The notes beneath the pieces were generated by a model, which worked only from the letters and a program-made list of their open reading frames with translations, made no database searches and had not been told where the DNA came from. A stretch of DNA of 64,000 nt from Dendronephthya gigantea (Eukaryota > Cnidaria > Anthozoa > Malacalcyonacea > Nephtheidae), in contig NW_021163032.1 of NCBI RefSeq assembly GCF_004324835.1, positions 1,674,001-1,738,000 on the forward strand, read 5' to 3'. This document shows positions 49,578 to 61,494 of this stretch, piece after piece; position 1 is the stretch's first letter, and each line of letters begins with the position of its first letter. The translations under genes and the position numbers were made by a program.

Positions 49578-52500
49578 ATGTCTGCGAGAAATGCATCTCA
49601 TGCGGGAAATTGGTACCCCCGCGACAGTAAGTAGTTTAAAGTTTTTCTTAGCTGAATATTCACGCGTTTTTAGTTGACTTATTGAACAATCTTGAGACCT
49701 TAGTTAGTCTGAAGTGAGTGTGTGTGACCTTCTCGTTGTTTATGTCAACAATTTTCGTTCTCTATTGTAGAGAAAGAGCTGTCAGATAAGCTGGAAGGCT
49801 GGCTATCGGGTGCGAGTCGTGTGAATTGTCCTGTCAAAGCTGTAATTGCTCCGTAAGTAGTTGATCGCAAAAGATCGTAGACGTATTTATATAGTAGACG
49901 TATTCTTATAAATAGAAAGGTCTTTAATTAATAGTTGTTTATTAAAGTTTAACATAAATATTTGTGAAAATGTTACATTGTATTAATCTATGTTGAGTGA
50001 ACATGTTGAACGAAGTTAAAATGAGTCTAACATTTTCAGCCAATATCAGGCAAAAGAAATGGGATACACAATATACTTTTATGTAATATTGAGTGTTATT
50101 GTCAAACAATTCCGTGTTGAGTGTGGGAATTAAAACCTCTCATGGTGAATTAACACCTTTATTCTAAAAAAACAATTCTAAAATGAAGGCTGTGTAGGCA
50201 AAGACACTTAGGACAGTAGATAGGGGTGATCCTATAGATCATCCTATCATGCATGGTTATATATCTATTCAATATACTCACCAAGTCCCCTCTTCTATTG
50301 AAATGCTTTAAGGGTTGGTATAAAAGTAGGAATTTCTAAGATTAAGATAATTATTATTAGAAGTGTAGACCCTGTGAACAGTTTCCAATGTTCAGAGTGC
50401 ATTGGGACTCCAATTAATTGTACTGTCGTACCATCTCAAAAATTATCATGCGCTCATGCAGTACTACTTACCTCTGATATATGCTTTATGTTATCAACCA
50501 TTTCTGTGTATTATGGTACATTTTATCATTCATCAAAAGTATATGAAAAAAGATTTTGAAATACTAAAAAATATCAATCTTCAATTCTAAGTTAAATAAC
50601 ATTTTTAATAACAGGTCCAAAAACTAATATTAATTTCATGCAACTTCCTCTCTGCAACTTTGGTTAAATGAATTTAATTTGTTTAATCTATTTCAGGCAC
50701 GCTGGGTACTCTTACTGTGGTGCGGTCGGAGCTTATTCTTATAAGCAGTTTGATCCACGAACTATGTGAGTTAATATAAGCAGTTTTATCCACAATATAT
50801 GTGCTAGTTCCACAAAGATTTCTTTTAATTGAATCTGACTGGATTTCAAATTCATTCTTTTGTAGAAAGAGGATATTTATACTTGGCCCATCACATCATG
50901 TGTACTTACCTGGCTGTGCTGTGTCTGGAACTTCATTCTATAACACACCATTGTATAACTTGAAAATTGATACCAAAGGTAATGGTAATTATATTATTTC
51001 CAAGTTGTTTGTGCAATTTGACTTGGGATTATTCTTCAAGTTGTCCATTAAAACTTGTGGCCGTTGGTTGTATTAAGGTATATTTCATCCATCTTTTTAA
51101 TTCAGTAAACGAAGAACTTACATCAAGCGGTTTGTTTGAGGTCATGAATATAAACACCGATGAAGATGAACACAGCATTGAAATGCAACTACCATATATT
51201 GCTAAAGTTATGGAAGGGTTGGTCAATTTCCAAATGAAAATTCATTTAATTTCTTATAAAAAGATTTGGTGGTGTATGCATATAATACTACCTGAAAGCT
51301 ATATTATGCAAAATTTGATTGGTTTGATTGAGTTCTTACATAAAAGTTTTGTGGTATGAAATGTCTAAAGTAGGCCTTTTTTTCTTTCAGATGTCCGCAT
51401 GAATTCACAATAGTACCTATTCTGGTTGGTTCATTATCAACCCAGAAAGAAAAAGAGTATGGTCAATTCTTCAGTAAATATCTTGGTGATCCAGATAATT
51501 TTTTTGTAATATCCTCAGATTTTTGTCATTGGGGTTAGTAAATCTTAGAATAATAGGTTACTGCATGTATGTTAATTCATAGACATGCTATGTCCAGGTT
51601 ATTCAAGCGAAAAGTATCGAGAGTAGTATCACTAGACTGTTCTTCATGCCTACTCACCATGTTCAGCATTTACTAGTACTTAACTAACTGGGCTGGCTGC
51701 ACGAGAGAAACAAAAATTAAGCCATAGACCGTGGAAACGTGGGGATTGGGGAGCTTTAAACCTTTTTGGCGGCAAAAATTATTGAAAAAAGTTATAGCGT
51801 TAGAGTTATTTACGTTAAGATAAAATTTTACTGAGGAGTTCTATTTAGGACCTAGCCTCTCCCCCGGTATATATTGGATTGAAATTAGTTATGTTCAGTA
51901 CATATGTTTTGCCAAAATAAAAAAAAACAGAGACAAAAAGGACAAGCATTTGACCATTAAAACAGCGTGGTTATCCATGTCAAAATATTTGACATCATAA
52001 CCAAAGCATGGTTGTATTTTCCGGTATATTCGACCATGGTCGAGAACACCGTTTTCCCGCCATATTCGATGCTTGCAAGTTGCAACTTTATATAGATAGG
52101 TGTTTGTATATGAGCACCAAACATGCTTGAAACTTTACATAGGCCCAGCATTTGACCATTAAAACAGCGTGATTATCCATGGTCGAGTATACCGTTTCCG
52201 GCACGTTCGCCATGGTCGAGTATACCGTTTTCCGGCCATATTCCATGCTTGCAAGTTGACACTTTATGCAGGATGTTTGTATATGAGCACCAAACATGCT
52301 TGAAACTTTACATAGGCCCAGCATTTGACCATTAAAACAGCGTGATTATCCATGGTCGAGTATACCGTTTCCGGCACATTCGACCATGGTCGAGTATACC
52401 GTTTTCCGGCCATATTCCATGCTTGCAAGTTGACACTTTATGCAGGATGTTTGTATATGAGCACCAAACATGCTTGAAACTTTACATAGCACCAGAATTA

Positions 52501-54882
52501 GACCATTTAACCTGCGTGGTTATCCATATCAAAATATTTGACATCATAACCAAAGCATGGTTATATTGTTTAATGTTTGTATATGAGCACGAAGCATGAT
52601 TGCAACTTACATAGGACAAGCATTTGACCATTAAAACAGCGTGGTTATCCATATCAAAATATTTGACATCATAACCAAAGCATGGTTATATTGTTTAATG
52701 TTTGCATATGGGCACGAAACATGCTTGCAACTTTCCATAGGAACAGCATTTGACGATTAAAACGGCGTGGCCGGAATTAGACCATGGTCGAGTGTATCAT
52801 TTTCCGGTATATTCGACCATGGTCGAATGTACCATTTTCCAGTATATTCGACCATGGTCGAGTATACCGTTTTCCGGCACATTCGACCATGGTCGAGTAT
52901 ACCGTTTTCCGGCCATATTCGATGCTTGCAAGTTGCAACTTTATGCAGCATGTTTGTATATGAGCACCAAACATGCTTGAAACTTTACATAGCACCAGAA
53001 TTTGACCATTTAACCTGCGTGGTTATCCATATCAAAATATTTGACATCATAACCAAAGCATGGTTATATTGTTTAATGTTTGTATATGAGCGCCAAACAT
53101 GCTGGAAACTTTACATAGCACCAGAATTAGACCATTTAACCTGCGTGGTTATCCATATCAAAATATTGGACATCTTAACCAAAGCATGATTATATTGTTT
53201 AATGTTTGTACATGAGCGCCGAACATGCTGGAAACTTTACAAAGTATCTACTATTTCCCAATAATCCTTAAATTGAGAGGCATTTGTGGCCATTTCAGAG
53301 GCCTATTGGCTATGTTATTTCAAAATTTTCTCTAGCAGGCGCGCGGTTCCGCATGTATATAGGCAAAATCCCACAATAGTAAAAAATTTAAAGTAGCCTA
53401 GTAAAGTAATTTTTTTTTCTACTTTAGGCAAAAGATTTCGATTCACACATCATGATAAAAAGAACAGGCATATCTATCAGTCAATAGAGGCGTTAGATAG
53501 AATGGTATGAATGAGACTTGGGATCACCTTAGTGTAGATGACTAGTGACTATAGACTCTAACTCAGCCAAAAATACTAGTGCATGTTTGACCAAAGCCAG
53601 ATCACTTGTCTTGACTCAAAATGATACAAACAACTTGTTATTTGACATTGACTCAGGCATAAGGACATCCATGTGAAAAGCTTGCATGTCCAGCCAACCT
53701 TATTAATAACCTAACAATGTATACCTGATCCCTCTTGTGACTGTATAACATGACGTTTCTGATTATGCTTGGGATCTTTCGCCTTAGGGAATGGACCTTA
53801 TCGAACAGCTTCAAGCACAAGAGTTTGTAGATTATTTAAAGAAATACGGAAATACAATATGTGGACGACATCCTATTGCTTTATTCCTATTTGTAAGTAG
53901 ATATCTTGATTGGATCATTATGGGACTGTAGTGTTAACTGTAGTGTGCATGTATAGTCGATTGAATTTGTTCACAAGAAGAAGCTCATTTATAACTCTGT
54001 CAGTCATTTTACACTATAAGAGTATATTATTTACGTTTGTTATAATCATTCTGACTAATCATTCTGTAGTGTTAACTGTAGTGTGCATGTATAGTCGATT
54101 GAATTTGTTTGTTCACAAGAAGAGACTCATATATAACTCTGTCAGACATTTTACACCATAAGAGTATATTATTTACGTTTGTTATAATCATTCTGACCCG
54201 TTATAATTGAATTCTGAGTGTCATCTGTGAATTTTCATGGTGTTTGAAGGCAGGTTAGGTGTGTGCATGTCTGTTGTAAGCATAGAGACTGAAATGTTAG
54301 GCAATATGCAACGATATCTCTTTACAAAATGATTGGACCCTAGGCAGGTGCAATATAAAACATTATATTGCGGTCATTGGTGCACGATCTTATGCCTGAG
54401 TGTATGATTGGATGGCGTTTTCGCGCCTGCAAGCAAAGCATATACCCAATATCGTCCCTATAATATTGTCCTGTTTCGTTCCCAGATATACCCCCATCAC
54501 CCTATATTCTTGCCCATCGGTCCTATAGGGATTCCATCGTAATGGCAAACTTCGGGGGAACAGAAATGTTTAAGGAAAAGGGGATAGTATGTGTAAGCAG
54601 GGGATAGTATGTGTAAGCAGGGCATAATATGTGTGAAGTGGCCTTACTGTTTACTCCCTATTCTGTGGTTGTACACCAACAATTAAGATCGATTCTGTCT
54701 CAAATTTTCCTTCATTTCTTGAAATCATCTCTTCATTTCAGGCAGTGGAATCGTTACACCAGTCTAATGGTCCGTCGCCAAAGTATTCATTCAAGTTCCT
54801 AAACTACGCGCAATCGAACAGTTGCCAATCGATGGGCGACAGCTCCGTGAGCTACGCTGCTGGTGTGCTGATGAGACATTAG
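49578..54882 (+). CDS. MEMO1: MEMO1 (mediator of cell motility 1)
   Basis: Nine exons, 49578-49626, 49771-49852, 50697-50765, 50866-50978, 51106-51217, 51391-51533, 53428-53504, 53788-53892 and 54742-54882, join in phase to 296 residues (human 297). MEMO1 is a cytosolic protein with a fold related to class III nonheme iron-dependent dioxygenases. It acts downstream of receptor tyrosine kinases in cell migration and binds reduced copper or iron. The start [14 protein letters not shown] matches the family. Conserved metal-site residues appear at H45 (PHAGYSYCG), H77 ([10 protein letters not shown]) and C240 ([13 protein letters not shown]), four residues before the human positions. [20 protein letters not shown] and [10 protein letters not shown] are also conserved. 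The C-terminus [13 protein letters not shown] is typical. Intron 6 (1.9 kb) is mostly satellite. Confidence 0.95.
51945..53250. repeat. Satellite array in MEMO1 intron 6
   Basis: Tandem units of a 126-bp family (TTTGTATATGAGCACCAAAC, CATTTGACCATTAAAACAGC, GTGGTTATCCAT, AAAATATTTGACATCATAAC). Some units instead carry blocks of CCATGGTCGAGTATACCG plus TTTTCCGGC, repeated several times. The order mixes the two block types, so the array has a composite higher-order pattern. The same 126-bp unit appears at 61495-61835. Open frames inside are by-products of the repeat. Confidence 0.9.
53925..54198. repeat. Two-copy tandem duplication in MEMO1 intron 8
   Basis: A segment of about 135 bp beginning GTAGTGTTAACTGTAGTGTG and ending TATAATCATTCTGAC is present twice in a row with few differences. 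It is a simple local duplication 30 bp after the exon end at 53892. Confidence 0.85.
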
Positions 54883-55230
54883 TAAAAAAAACTCGCGTTA
54901 CGTGGACACTGATCTTAATTTTCTCTGGACCACAAAACGGTGCTTCGTTGCTTCCCAAAACCACTGCATGCCATAATCATAACAGAGTGTTTGAATTTTT
55001 AAGAAAGGCAAGTTTGCGGGGACGCAACGCGGCGATGCGAGGGAAAGGTGGCAGATTAGGGGGCACTTCTGTAGCGGTGCATAATAAAGAATGTTTCCAC
55101 AACATTGTCTGTTGAACTTCGTTTCGTCGTGTTTTCTATTTCCAAAATAAAATCTCTGGGAGATTTTCACCAGACGATTGTGGAAAAAAAGTCTTTAGTA
55201 AATATTGATTTTTATATTATTATATTTGAG
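54883..55230. other. MEMO1 downstream / 3' UTR
   Basis: AATAAA-type signals occur at about 55082 and 55147. The open frame across the last MEMO1 exon in another frame is a shadow. No other gene is visible. Confidence 0.5.
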
Positions 55231-55690
55231 TAAATATTTCAAGCCATTTTCAGCATGTTAACGCATTTAGAACATTTTCTAAAGTCAATTTCGCTAAGTA
55301 AGGGAGTACCCCTTCTAAATGTGTTAACGTGCTGAAAATGGCTTCAAATATTTAGTAAGATATTTAATATCTTTGTTTTGGGCATATTTGGTTTGTTTTT
55401 GAAACATTGAAAAAGTCCTCAATTTCGGCCAAAAAAGTTAGGGTACCCTTGCAATAGTACGCTAAGGGGGTCGAACCCCTACCATTTTGGCCAAAATTGA
55501 CGACTTTTGAAAATGTTCTTAAAATCTGTTAATATCCTGAAAATAGCTTCAAATATTTACTAAGACTAATATCTTTGGTTTTTGAGCTTACTTTGGTTTC
55601 TTTTTGCAACATGCATGAAAAAGTCCTCAATTTTAGCCAAAATGGTAAGGGTAATTTCTTGTCTGTTTTTGAAGCATTGAAAAAGTCGTC
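55231..55690. repeat. Diverged satellite monomers with hairpin
   Basis: A dyad (AAGCCATTTTCAGCATGTTA at 55238 against GTTAACGTGCTGAAAATGGC at 55324) is followed by diverged copies of the AAAAAGTCxTCAATTTxxGCC unit that forms the regular array at 57.2-58 kb. It looks like an older arm of the same satellite. Confidence 0.65.
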
Positions 55691-55739
55691 AATTTTACTA
55701 CCATGAGTTTTTCACGCTAATTTTTTTTTGCATTGCCAG

Positions 55740-56870
55740 AGCTTGAAACATTCGTCCTTGGGTTCAGAGACCAGGGTCTTAACCACTAGACCACCACATC
55801 ATTTGTCGAAAGCTATCGTTCTTTACTTGACTAAATCCTTTTCGAAGAATTTTAAATGAACAAGACGCCTGCATGTTTTCGCACTAATTCCGGCGTGCCG
55901 CGCACTTGCCAGCCTTCTGAACATAAACTCAATATAGTACTCATTTAGATGCCTTGCGAACCTAAATGTTTTTTGACATTATATTCAGAAGACAGAAGCA
56001 CATCGTACTTTAAAAAGGAAAGAAGTCTAAAAATGTAATGACGTTCACTTTGTCTTACACTTTGGGATTCGCGCTTTTATTAAAAGCTTTTGTTCATGCA
56101 TAATTATTTAACAATGCATTTCAAAATAGGTTCAAAAGAAAAAAGTACAAGAATTTAAGAATGTATTTCAATGTGTATGACGCGTACATATATAGTCATG
56201 AGGCAACAAGCAAGCACCTCGTACTCTCGTAGATTACATCTGAAATAGCAATTGAAGCAAATATCCAGTTAAACAGGCATTGACAGGCATCTCTTTCAAG
56301 ACTTTGTTTTATAAAGTGTCGAAATATTAGCTGGTTTAGCCAGTTCGTCGACTATAAAATACGCTAAGCCAAAAAATAGAAGTTATATCCAAAAGCGCAA
56401 TTTGCGCGGTTAACTGCGGTAACAAACTAACAAAAAGCAGCTCAACAATATTACGGCAACGATTCATAATTATTTCATTTAAAAGTTCTTCGAAGAAAGG
56501 ATTCTTTCAAATAAAGAACAATAGCTTATCGACAAACGATGTGGTCGTCAAGTAGTTGTTAAGACGTTGGTCTCTTCAGTCCAAAGGTTCAAGTATATAG
56601 ATTAGCGTATCAGTTTATATTCGACGAACCGGTTAGACCAGCTAGTATTTCGACTTTTTATACAGCAAAGTCTTGAAATAAATAGTCAATGTCTGTTTAA
56701 CTGGATATTTGCTTGAATTGCGATTTCAGATGTAATCTACGAGAGTACGAGGTGCATGCTTGTTGCCTCATGACGTTATACACATTGAAATACATTCTTA
56801 ATTCTTGTACTTTTTCTTTTAAACCTATTTTGAAATGCATTCTTAATTCTTGTACTTTACTTTGACTTCA
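55740..56870. repeat. Palindrome with ~250-bp arms and degraded tRNA-like ends
   Basis: The arms at about 56105-56365 and 56608-56850 are reverse complements (ATGAGGCAACAAGCAAGCAC and AGATTACATCTGAAAT on the left; ATTTCAGATGTAATCTACGA and TTGTTGCCTCATGACG on the right). Outside or between them are degraded tRNA-like modules in opposite orientation: about 55745-55805 minus (GTCTTAACCACTAGACCACC) and about 56545-56600 plus. It repeats the design of the larger structure at 57.1-61.5 kb in a more decayed state. Confidence 0.7.
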
Positions 56871-57159
56871 CTTCATTAAAAATACAAAACAATCGCACCG
56901 TCACCATTAGCTTCACTTGCGCCGCATAAAACTAACTTATGGAAAGATAGTGCTCGAAGCCAAAGGAACAGGCAAGCTTTATATAAGGTTGTCTTCGTTT
57001 AGACTATAAATTCAATCATGAACATTGAAGTGAACTTATTTAAATTGTTATTTCATTTGAGATCCTACCAAAAAAGTATATATTATTTTATTAAATTTTC
57101 CCATCGAATTTACTATTTAATTCTTCGAAGTAAGTAAACATTAGCATTAAAAGCGGGAA

Positions 57160-58000
57160 ATTTTTAAAGGCTTACCCCTTACCATTTTGGTCAAAATTGA
57201 CGATTTTTCAAAATTTTCTAAAACTGTCTTAACATGCTAAAAATCGTTTCCTAAGACTAATGTCTTTGGTTTTAGAACATATTTGGTTGGTTTTTGGAAC
57301 CTTGAAAAAGTCGTCAATTTTGGCCAAAATGATAAGCCTTACCCCTTACCATTTTGGTCAATTTTGACGACTTTTTCAACTATTCAAAAACTGTCTTAAA
57401 ATGCTAGAAATCGTTTCCTGAGACTAATCTCTTTGGTTTTAGAGCATATTTGGTTGGTTTTTGGAACATTGAAAAAGTCGTCAATTTTGACCAAAATGGT
57501 AAGGCTTACCCCTTATCATTTTGGTCAATTTTGACGACTTTTTCAACTGTTCAAAAACTGTTTTGAAATGCTAAAAATTGCTTCCTATGACAAATATCTT
57601 TCATTTTAGAGCATATTTCGTTCGTTTTTGGAACATTGAAAAACTCGTCAATTTTGACCAAAATGGCAAGGCTTACCCCTTACCATTTTGGTCAATTTTG
57701 ACGACTTTTTCAACTGTTCAAAAACTGTCTTAAAATGCTAAAAGTGGCTTCCTAACACTAATATCTTTCAATTTAGAGCATATTTCGTTGGTTTTTGGGA
57801 ATTGAAAAAGTCGTCAAAACTGACCAAAATGGTAAGGCTTACCCCTTACCATTTTGGTCAATTTTGACGACTTTTTCTACTGTTCAAAAACTGTCTTAAA
57901 ATGCAAAAAATGGCTTCATAAGACTAATATCTTTCATTTTAGAGCATATTTGGCTGGTTTTTGGAACATTGAAAAAGTCGTCATTTTTGCCTTCAAGTAT
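57160..58000 (+). repeat. ~167-bp satellite, five monomers, each with a hairpin
   Basis: Monomers start near 57181, 57348, 57515, 57682 and 57848. Each contains TTGAAAAAGTCGTCAATTTT, GACCAAAATGGTAAGG, CTTACCCCTTACC, then the mirror CATTTTGGTCAATTTTGACG ACTTTTTCAA, so about 75 bp of every monomer is a near-perfect dyad. The rest (CTTAAAATGCTAAAA, ATTTTAGAGCATATTTGG) is unpaired. The inverted counterpart is at 61030-61494. Confidence 0.9.
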
Positions 58001-58038
58001 TAAAATGTATTATTTTATGACAAGTATCAAAACATTAT

Positions 58039-59500
58039 GCGGTGGCCTAGTGGTTAAGGCTACTGCCCCACCAGGTTGTGAGCGTAGGTTCGAATCCTGC
58101 AAGGAAAAGTGCAATTTTTCCCACCTAAATTGCTATTTAATTTAAAATTCTGCGAATAGGATTGAGTAAATAAAAAACAAGAGCTTTTGATAAGTGATGC
58201 TGTGGCCCAGTGGTTAAGGTTACGGACTACCAGGTTGCAATCCTAGGTTCGAATCCTGCATGGGAAAGGCTCGATTTTTCCCACCGAAATTATTCTTTAA
58301 TTTAAACTTCATCGAAAAGGATTAGGTCAAATAAAGAACAATAGCTTTCGACAAATGATGCGGTGGTCTAATAGTTAAGACATTCGTCTCCCGATCCGAG
58401 GACTAACGTTTCAACTCCTGGCAATGCAAAAAAATTAGCCTCAAAAATTTCGGTGTGATTTTGGAATGTTTAAAACAGTTAAAAGACTTTTCGGCCTTTG
58501 CAAAAGACCGTAAATTGAAAAAAAATTAGAAATATAAAAACCAAAAAAAAATTATCGCCTTCAAAAGTACCTGAAAATTGAAAGAAAGGCACAAGTCAAA
58601 AAAGTTTTAAAAACACGTGTCTTCTAAAAAGCCTGAAAATGAAGAAAGTCAGACGGGAAAAAAATTAACAATTTCCCGCTTTTAAAAAACTCATGTTTAC
58701 TTACCTTAATTTTTTTTCACGAAAATTTGACAGGGTGATTTTCTCGAGAGTGAAAAAATTTAATTTTTTTCACTTTTTTGAAATTCTCTAAGATTTTTTT
58801 TTGACAGAGTTGGATTTTGTCTTGGGCTACCTGTGTCTGTCTTGGGCTACCTGTGTCTGGCTTGACACAGGTAGCCCAAGACAAAATACTTTTTCGTCAA
58901 AAAAAAATCTATGAGAATTTCAAAAAAGTGAAAAAAACTAAATTTTTTCACTCTCGAGAAAATCACCCTGTCAAATTTTCGTGAAAAAAAATTAAGGTAA
59001 GTAAACATGAGTTTTTTAAAAGCGGGAAATTGTTAATTTTTTTCCGTCTGACTTTCTTCATTTTCAGGCTTTTTAGAGGACACGTGTTTTTAAAACTTTT
59101 TTTATTTGTGCTTTTCTTTCAATTTTCAGGTACTTTTGAAGGCGATAATTTTTTTTTGGTTTTTATATTTCTAATTTTTTTTCAATTTACGGTCTTTTGC
59201 AAAGGCCGAGAAGTCTTTTAACCGTTTTAAACATTCCAAATCACACCGAAATTTTTCAGGCTAATTTTGTTGCATTGCCAGGAGTTGAAACGTTAGTCCT
59301 CGGGTTGAGAGACGAACGTCTTAACCATTAGACCACCGCATCATTTGTCGAAAGCTATTGTTCTTTATTTGACCTAATCTTTTCGATGAAGTTTAAATTA
59401 AAGAATAATTTCGGTGGAAAAAATTGAACCTTTCCCATGCAGGATTCGAACCTAGGATTGCAACCTGGTAGTCCGTAGCCTTAACCACTGGGCTACCGCA
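58039..59500. repeat. Palindrome 1 with tRNA-like modules
   Basis: Order: tRNA-like module B (58039-58100, plus), C (58201-58260, plus), D (58358-58426, plus), a ~430-bp arm ending near 58858, its reverse complement to about 59270, then D' (59273-59342, minus) and C' (59438-59500, minus). Modules B and C have box A-like GGCCTAGTGGTTAAGG and box B GGTTCGAATCCTGC. The centre carries GTCTTGGGCTACCTGTGTC in direct and inverted copies. The modules lack a paired acceptor stem, so they look like SINE heads rather than working tRNA genes. Confidence 0.85.
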
Positions 59501-59536
59501 CTAACGTATATATTAAGGCTGCTATCAACATATATT

Positions 59537-60990
59537 CCGATGGCCCAGTGGTTAAAGCTACGGCCTACCAGACTGGTAAGGGCAGGTTCGAATCCTGCAT
59601 GGGAAAGGTTCGATTTTTCCCACCGAAATTACTATTTAATTTAAAATTCATCGAAAAGGATTAGGTCGATTAGAGAACAATAGCTTTCGACAAATGACGC
59701 GGTGGTCTAGTGGTTAAGACGTTCGTCTCTCAATCCGAAGACTAACGTTTCAACTCTTGGCAATGCAACAAAATTAGCCTGAAAAATTTCGGTGTGATTT
59801 GGAATGTTTAAAACAGTTAAAAGACTTCTCGGCCTTTGCAAAAGGCCGTAAATTGAAAAAAATTTGAAATATAACAACCAAAAAAATTTATCGCCTTCAA
59901 AAGTACCTGAAAATTGAAAGAAAAAGCACAAGTAAAAAAAGTTTTAAAAACACATGTCTTCTAAAAAAGCCCGAAAATGAAGAAAGACAGACGGAAAAAA
60001 GATTTAACAATTTCCTGCTTGTAAAAAACTCATGTTTACTTACCTTAATTTTTTTTCACGAAAATTTGACAGGGTGATTTTCTCGAGAATGAAAAAATTT
60101 AATTTTTTTCACTTTTTTGAAATTCTCTTAGATTTTTTTTTGACGAAAAAGTATTTTGTCTTGGGTTACCTGTGTCAAGCCAAACACAGGTAGCCCAAGA
60201 CAGACACAGGTAGCCCAAGACAAAATACTTTTTCGTCAAAAAAAAAATCTAAGAGAATTTCAAAAAAGTGAAAAAATTAAATTTTTTCATCCTCGAGAAA
60301 ATCACCCTGTCAAATTTTCGTGAAAAAAAATTAAGGTAAGTAAACATGAGTTTTTTAAAAGCGGGAAATTGTTAGATCTTTTTTCCGTCTGACTTTCTTC
60401 ATTTTCGGGCTTTTTAGAAGACACGTGTTTTTAAAAGTTTTTTTAATTGTGCTTTTCTTTCAATTTTCAAGTACTTTAGAGCGCAAGAATTTGTTTTCAT
60501 TTTTTTTTATTTCAATTTTTTTTAATTTACAGTCTCCCGTAAAGGCCGAGAAGTCTTTTAACTGTTTTAAAGATTCCAAATCACACCGAAATTTTTCAGG
60601 CTAAATTTGTTGCATTACCAGGAATTGAAACGTTTGTCCTCGAATTGAGAGACGAATGTCTTAACCTCCAGACCATCGCGTCATTTATCGAAAGCTATTG
60701 TTCTTTATTTGACCTAATTAATCCTTTTCGATGAAGTTTAAATTAAAGAATAATTTTGGTGGGAAAAATCGAACCTTTCCCATGCAGGATTCGAACCTAG
60801 GCTTACTACCTGGTAGGCCGTAGCCTTAACCACTGGACCACAGCATCATTCATCGGAAACTCTTGTTCTTTATTCGACTTAGCCCTATTCGCAGAATTTA
60901 AAATTAAATAGTACTTTTCCTTTCCAGGATTCGAACCAAAGCTCACCACCTGGTAAGACGGTAGCCTTAACCACTGGGCCACCACATCCT
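59537..60990. repeat. Palindrome 2 with tRNA-like modules
   Basis: Same order as palindrome 1: C (59537-59600, plus), D (59696-59765, plus), an arm to about 60177, its reverse complement to about 60605, D (60610-60682, minus), C (60781-60847, minus), and B (60926-60988, minus). The centre again is the GGCTACCTGTGTC/GACACAGGTAGCC dyad. With palindrome 1 it makes a larger mirror image centred near 59.52 kb. Confidence 0.85.
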
Positions 60991-61024
60991 GTGTTAACAC
61001 TTACCATAAAATAATACGTTTTAA

Positions 61025-61494
61025 TACTTGAAGGCAAAATTGACGACTTTTCGATCTTCCAAAACGCAACCCAATATGCTCAAAAGCCAAAGAGATTAAA
61101 CTTGGGAAGCCATTTTTAGCATTTTAAGACAGTTGAAAAAGTTGTCAAAATTTACGAAAATGGTAAGGGGTAAGCCTTATCATTTTGGTCAAAATTGACG
61201 ACTTTTTCAATGTTCCAAAAACCAACGAAATATGCTCTAAAATGAAAGATATTAGTCCCAGGAAGCCATTTTTAGCATTTTAAGACAGTATTTGAACAGT
61301 TGAAAAGGTCGTCAAAATTGACCAAAATGGTAAGGGGTAAGGCTTACCATTTTGGTCAAAATTGACGACTTTTTCAATGTTCCAAAAACCAGCCAAATAT
61401 GCTCTAAAATGAAAGATATTAGTCTTATGAAGCCATTTTTTGCATTTTAAGACAGTTTTTAACAGTAGAAAAAGTCGTCAAAATTTACCAAAAT
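61025..61494 (-). repeat. Inverted ~167-bp satellite monomers
   Basis: Nearly three monomers of the satellite at 57160-58000, in reverse orientation (AGTATTAAAACG-type junction, then AAAATTGACGACTTTTTCAA, CAAATATGCTCTAAAATGAA). They close the large mirror structure on the right. The last monomer runs directly into the 126-bp satellite at 61495 through a shared AAAATGGTTAT joint. Confidence 0.88.

Noticed and set aside
52767-53189. Overlapping open frames of 70-140 codons on both strands in the MEMO1 intron
   Set aside because: They follow the repeat unit, contain the same repeated peptides, and lie in an intron between in-phase MEMO1 exons.
54822-55115. 97-codon open frame at the MEMO1 3' end
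   Set aside because: It overlaps the last MEMO1 exon in another frame and continues into the 3' flank; no family resemblance.
59030-59221. Phe-rich open frames in the palindrome arms
   Set aside because: They arise from poly-T/poly-A rich arm sequence and occur in mirrored copies; not coding.
58039-60988. tRNA genes
   Set aside because: Box A and box B are present and the T-arm pairs, but the acceptor stem does not pair and no convincing anticodon loop forms. They fit tRNA-derived SINE heads better.
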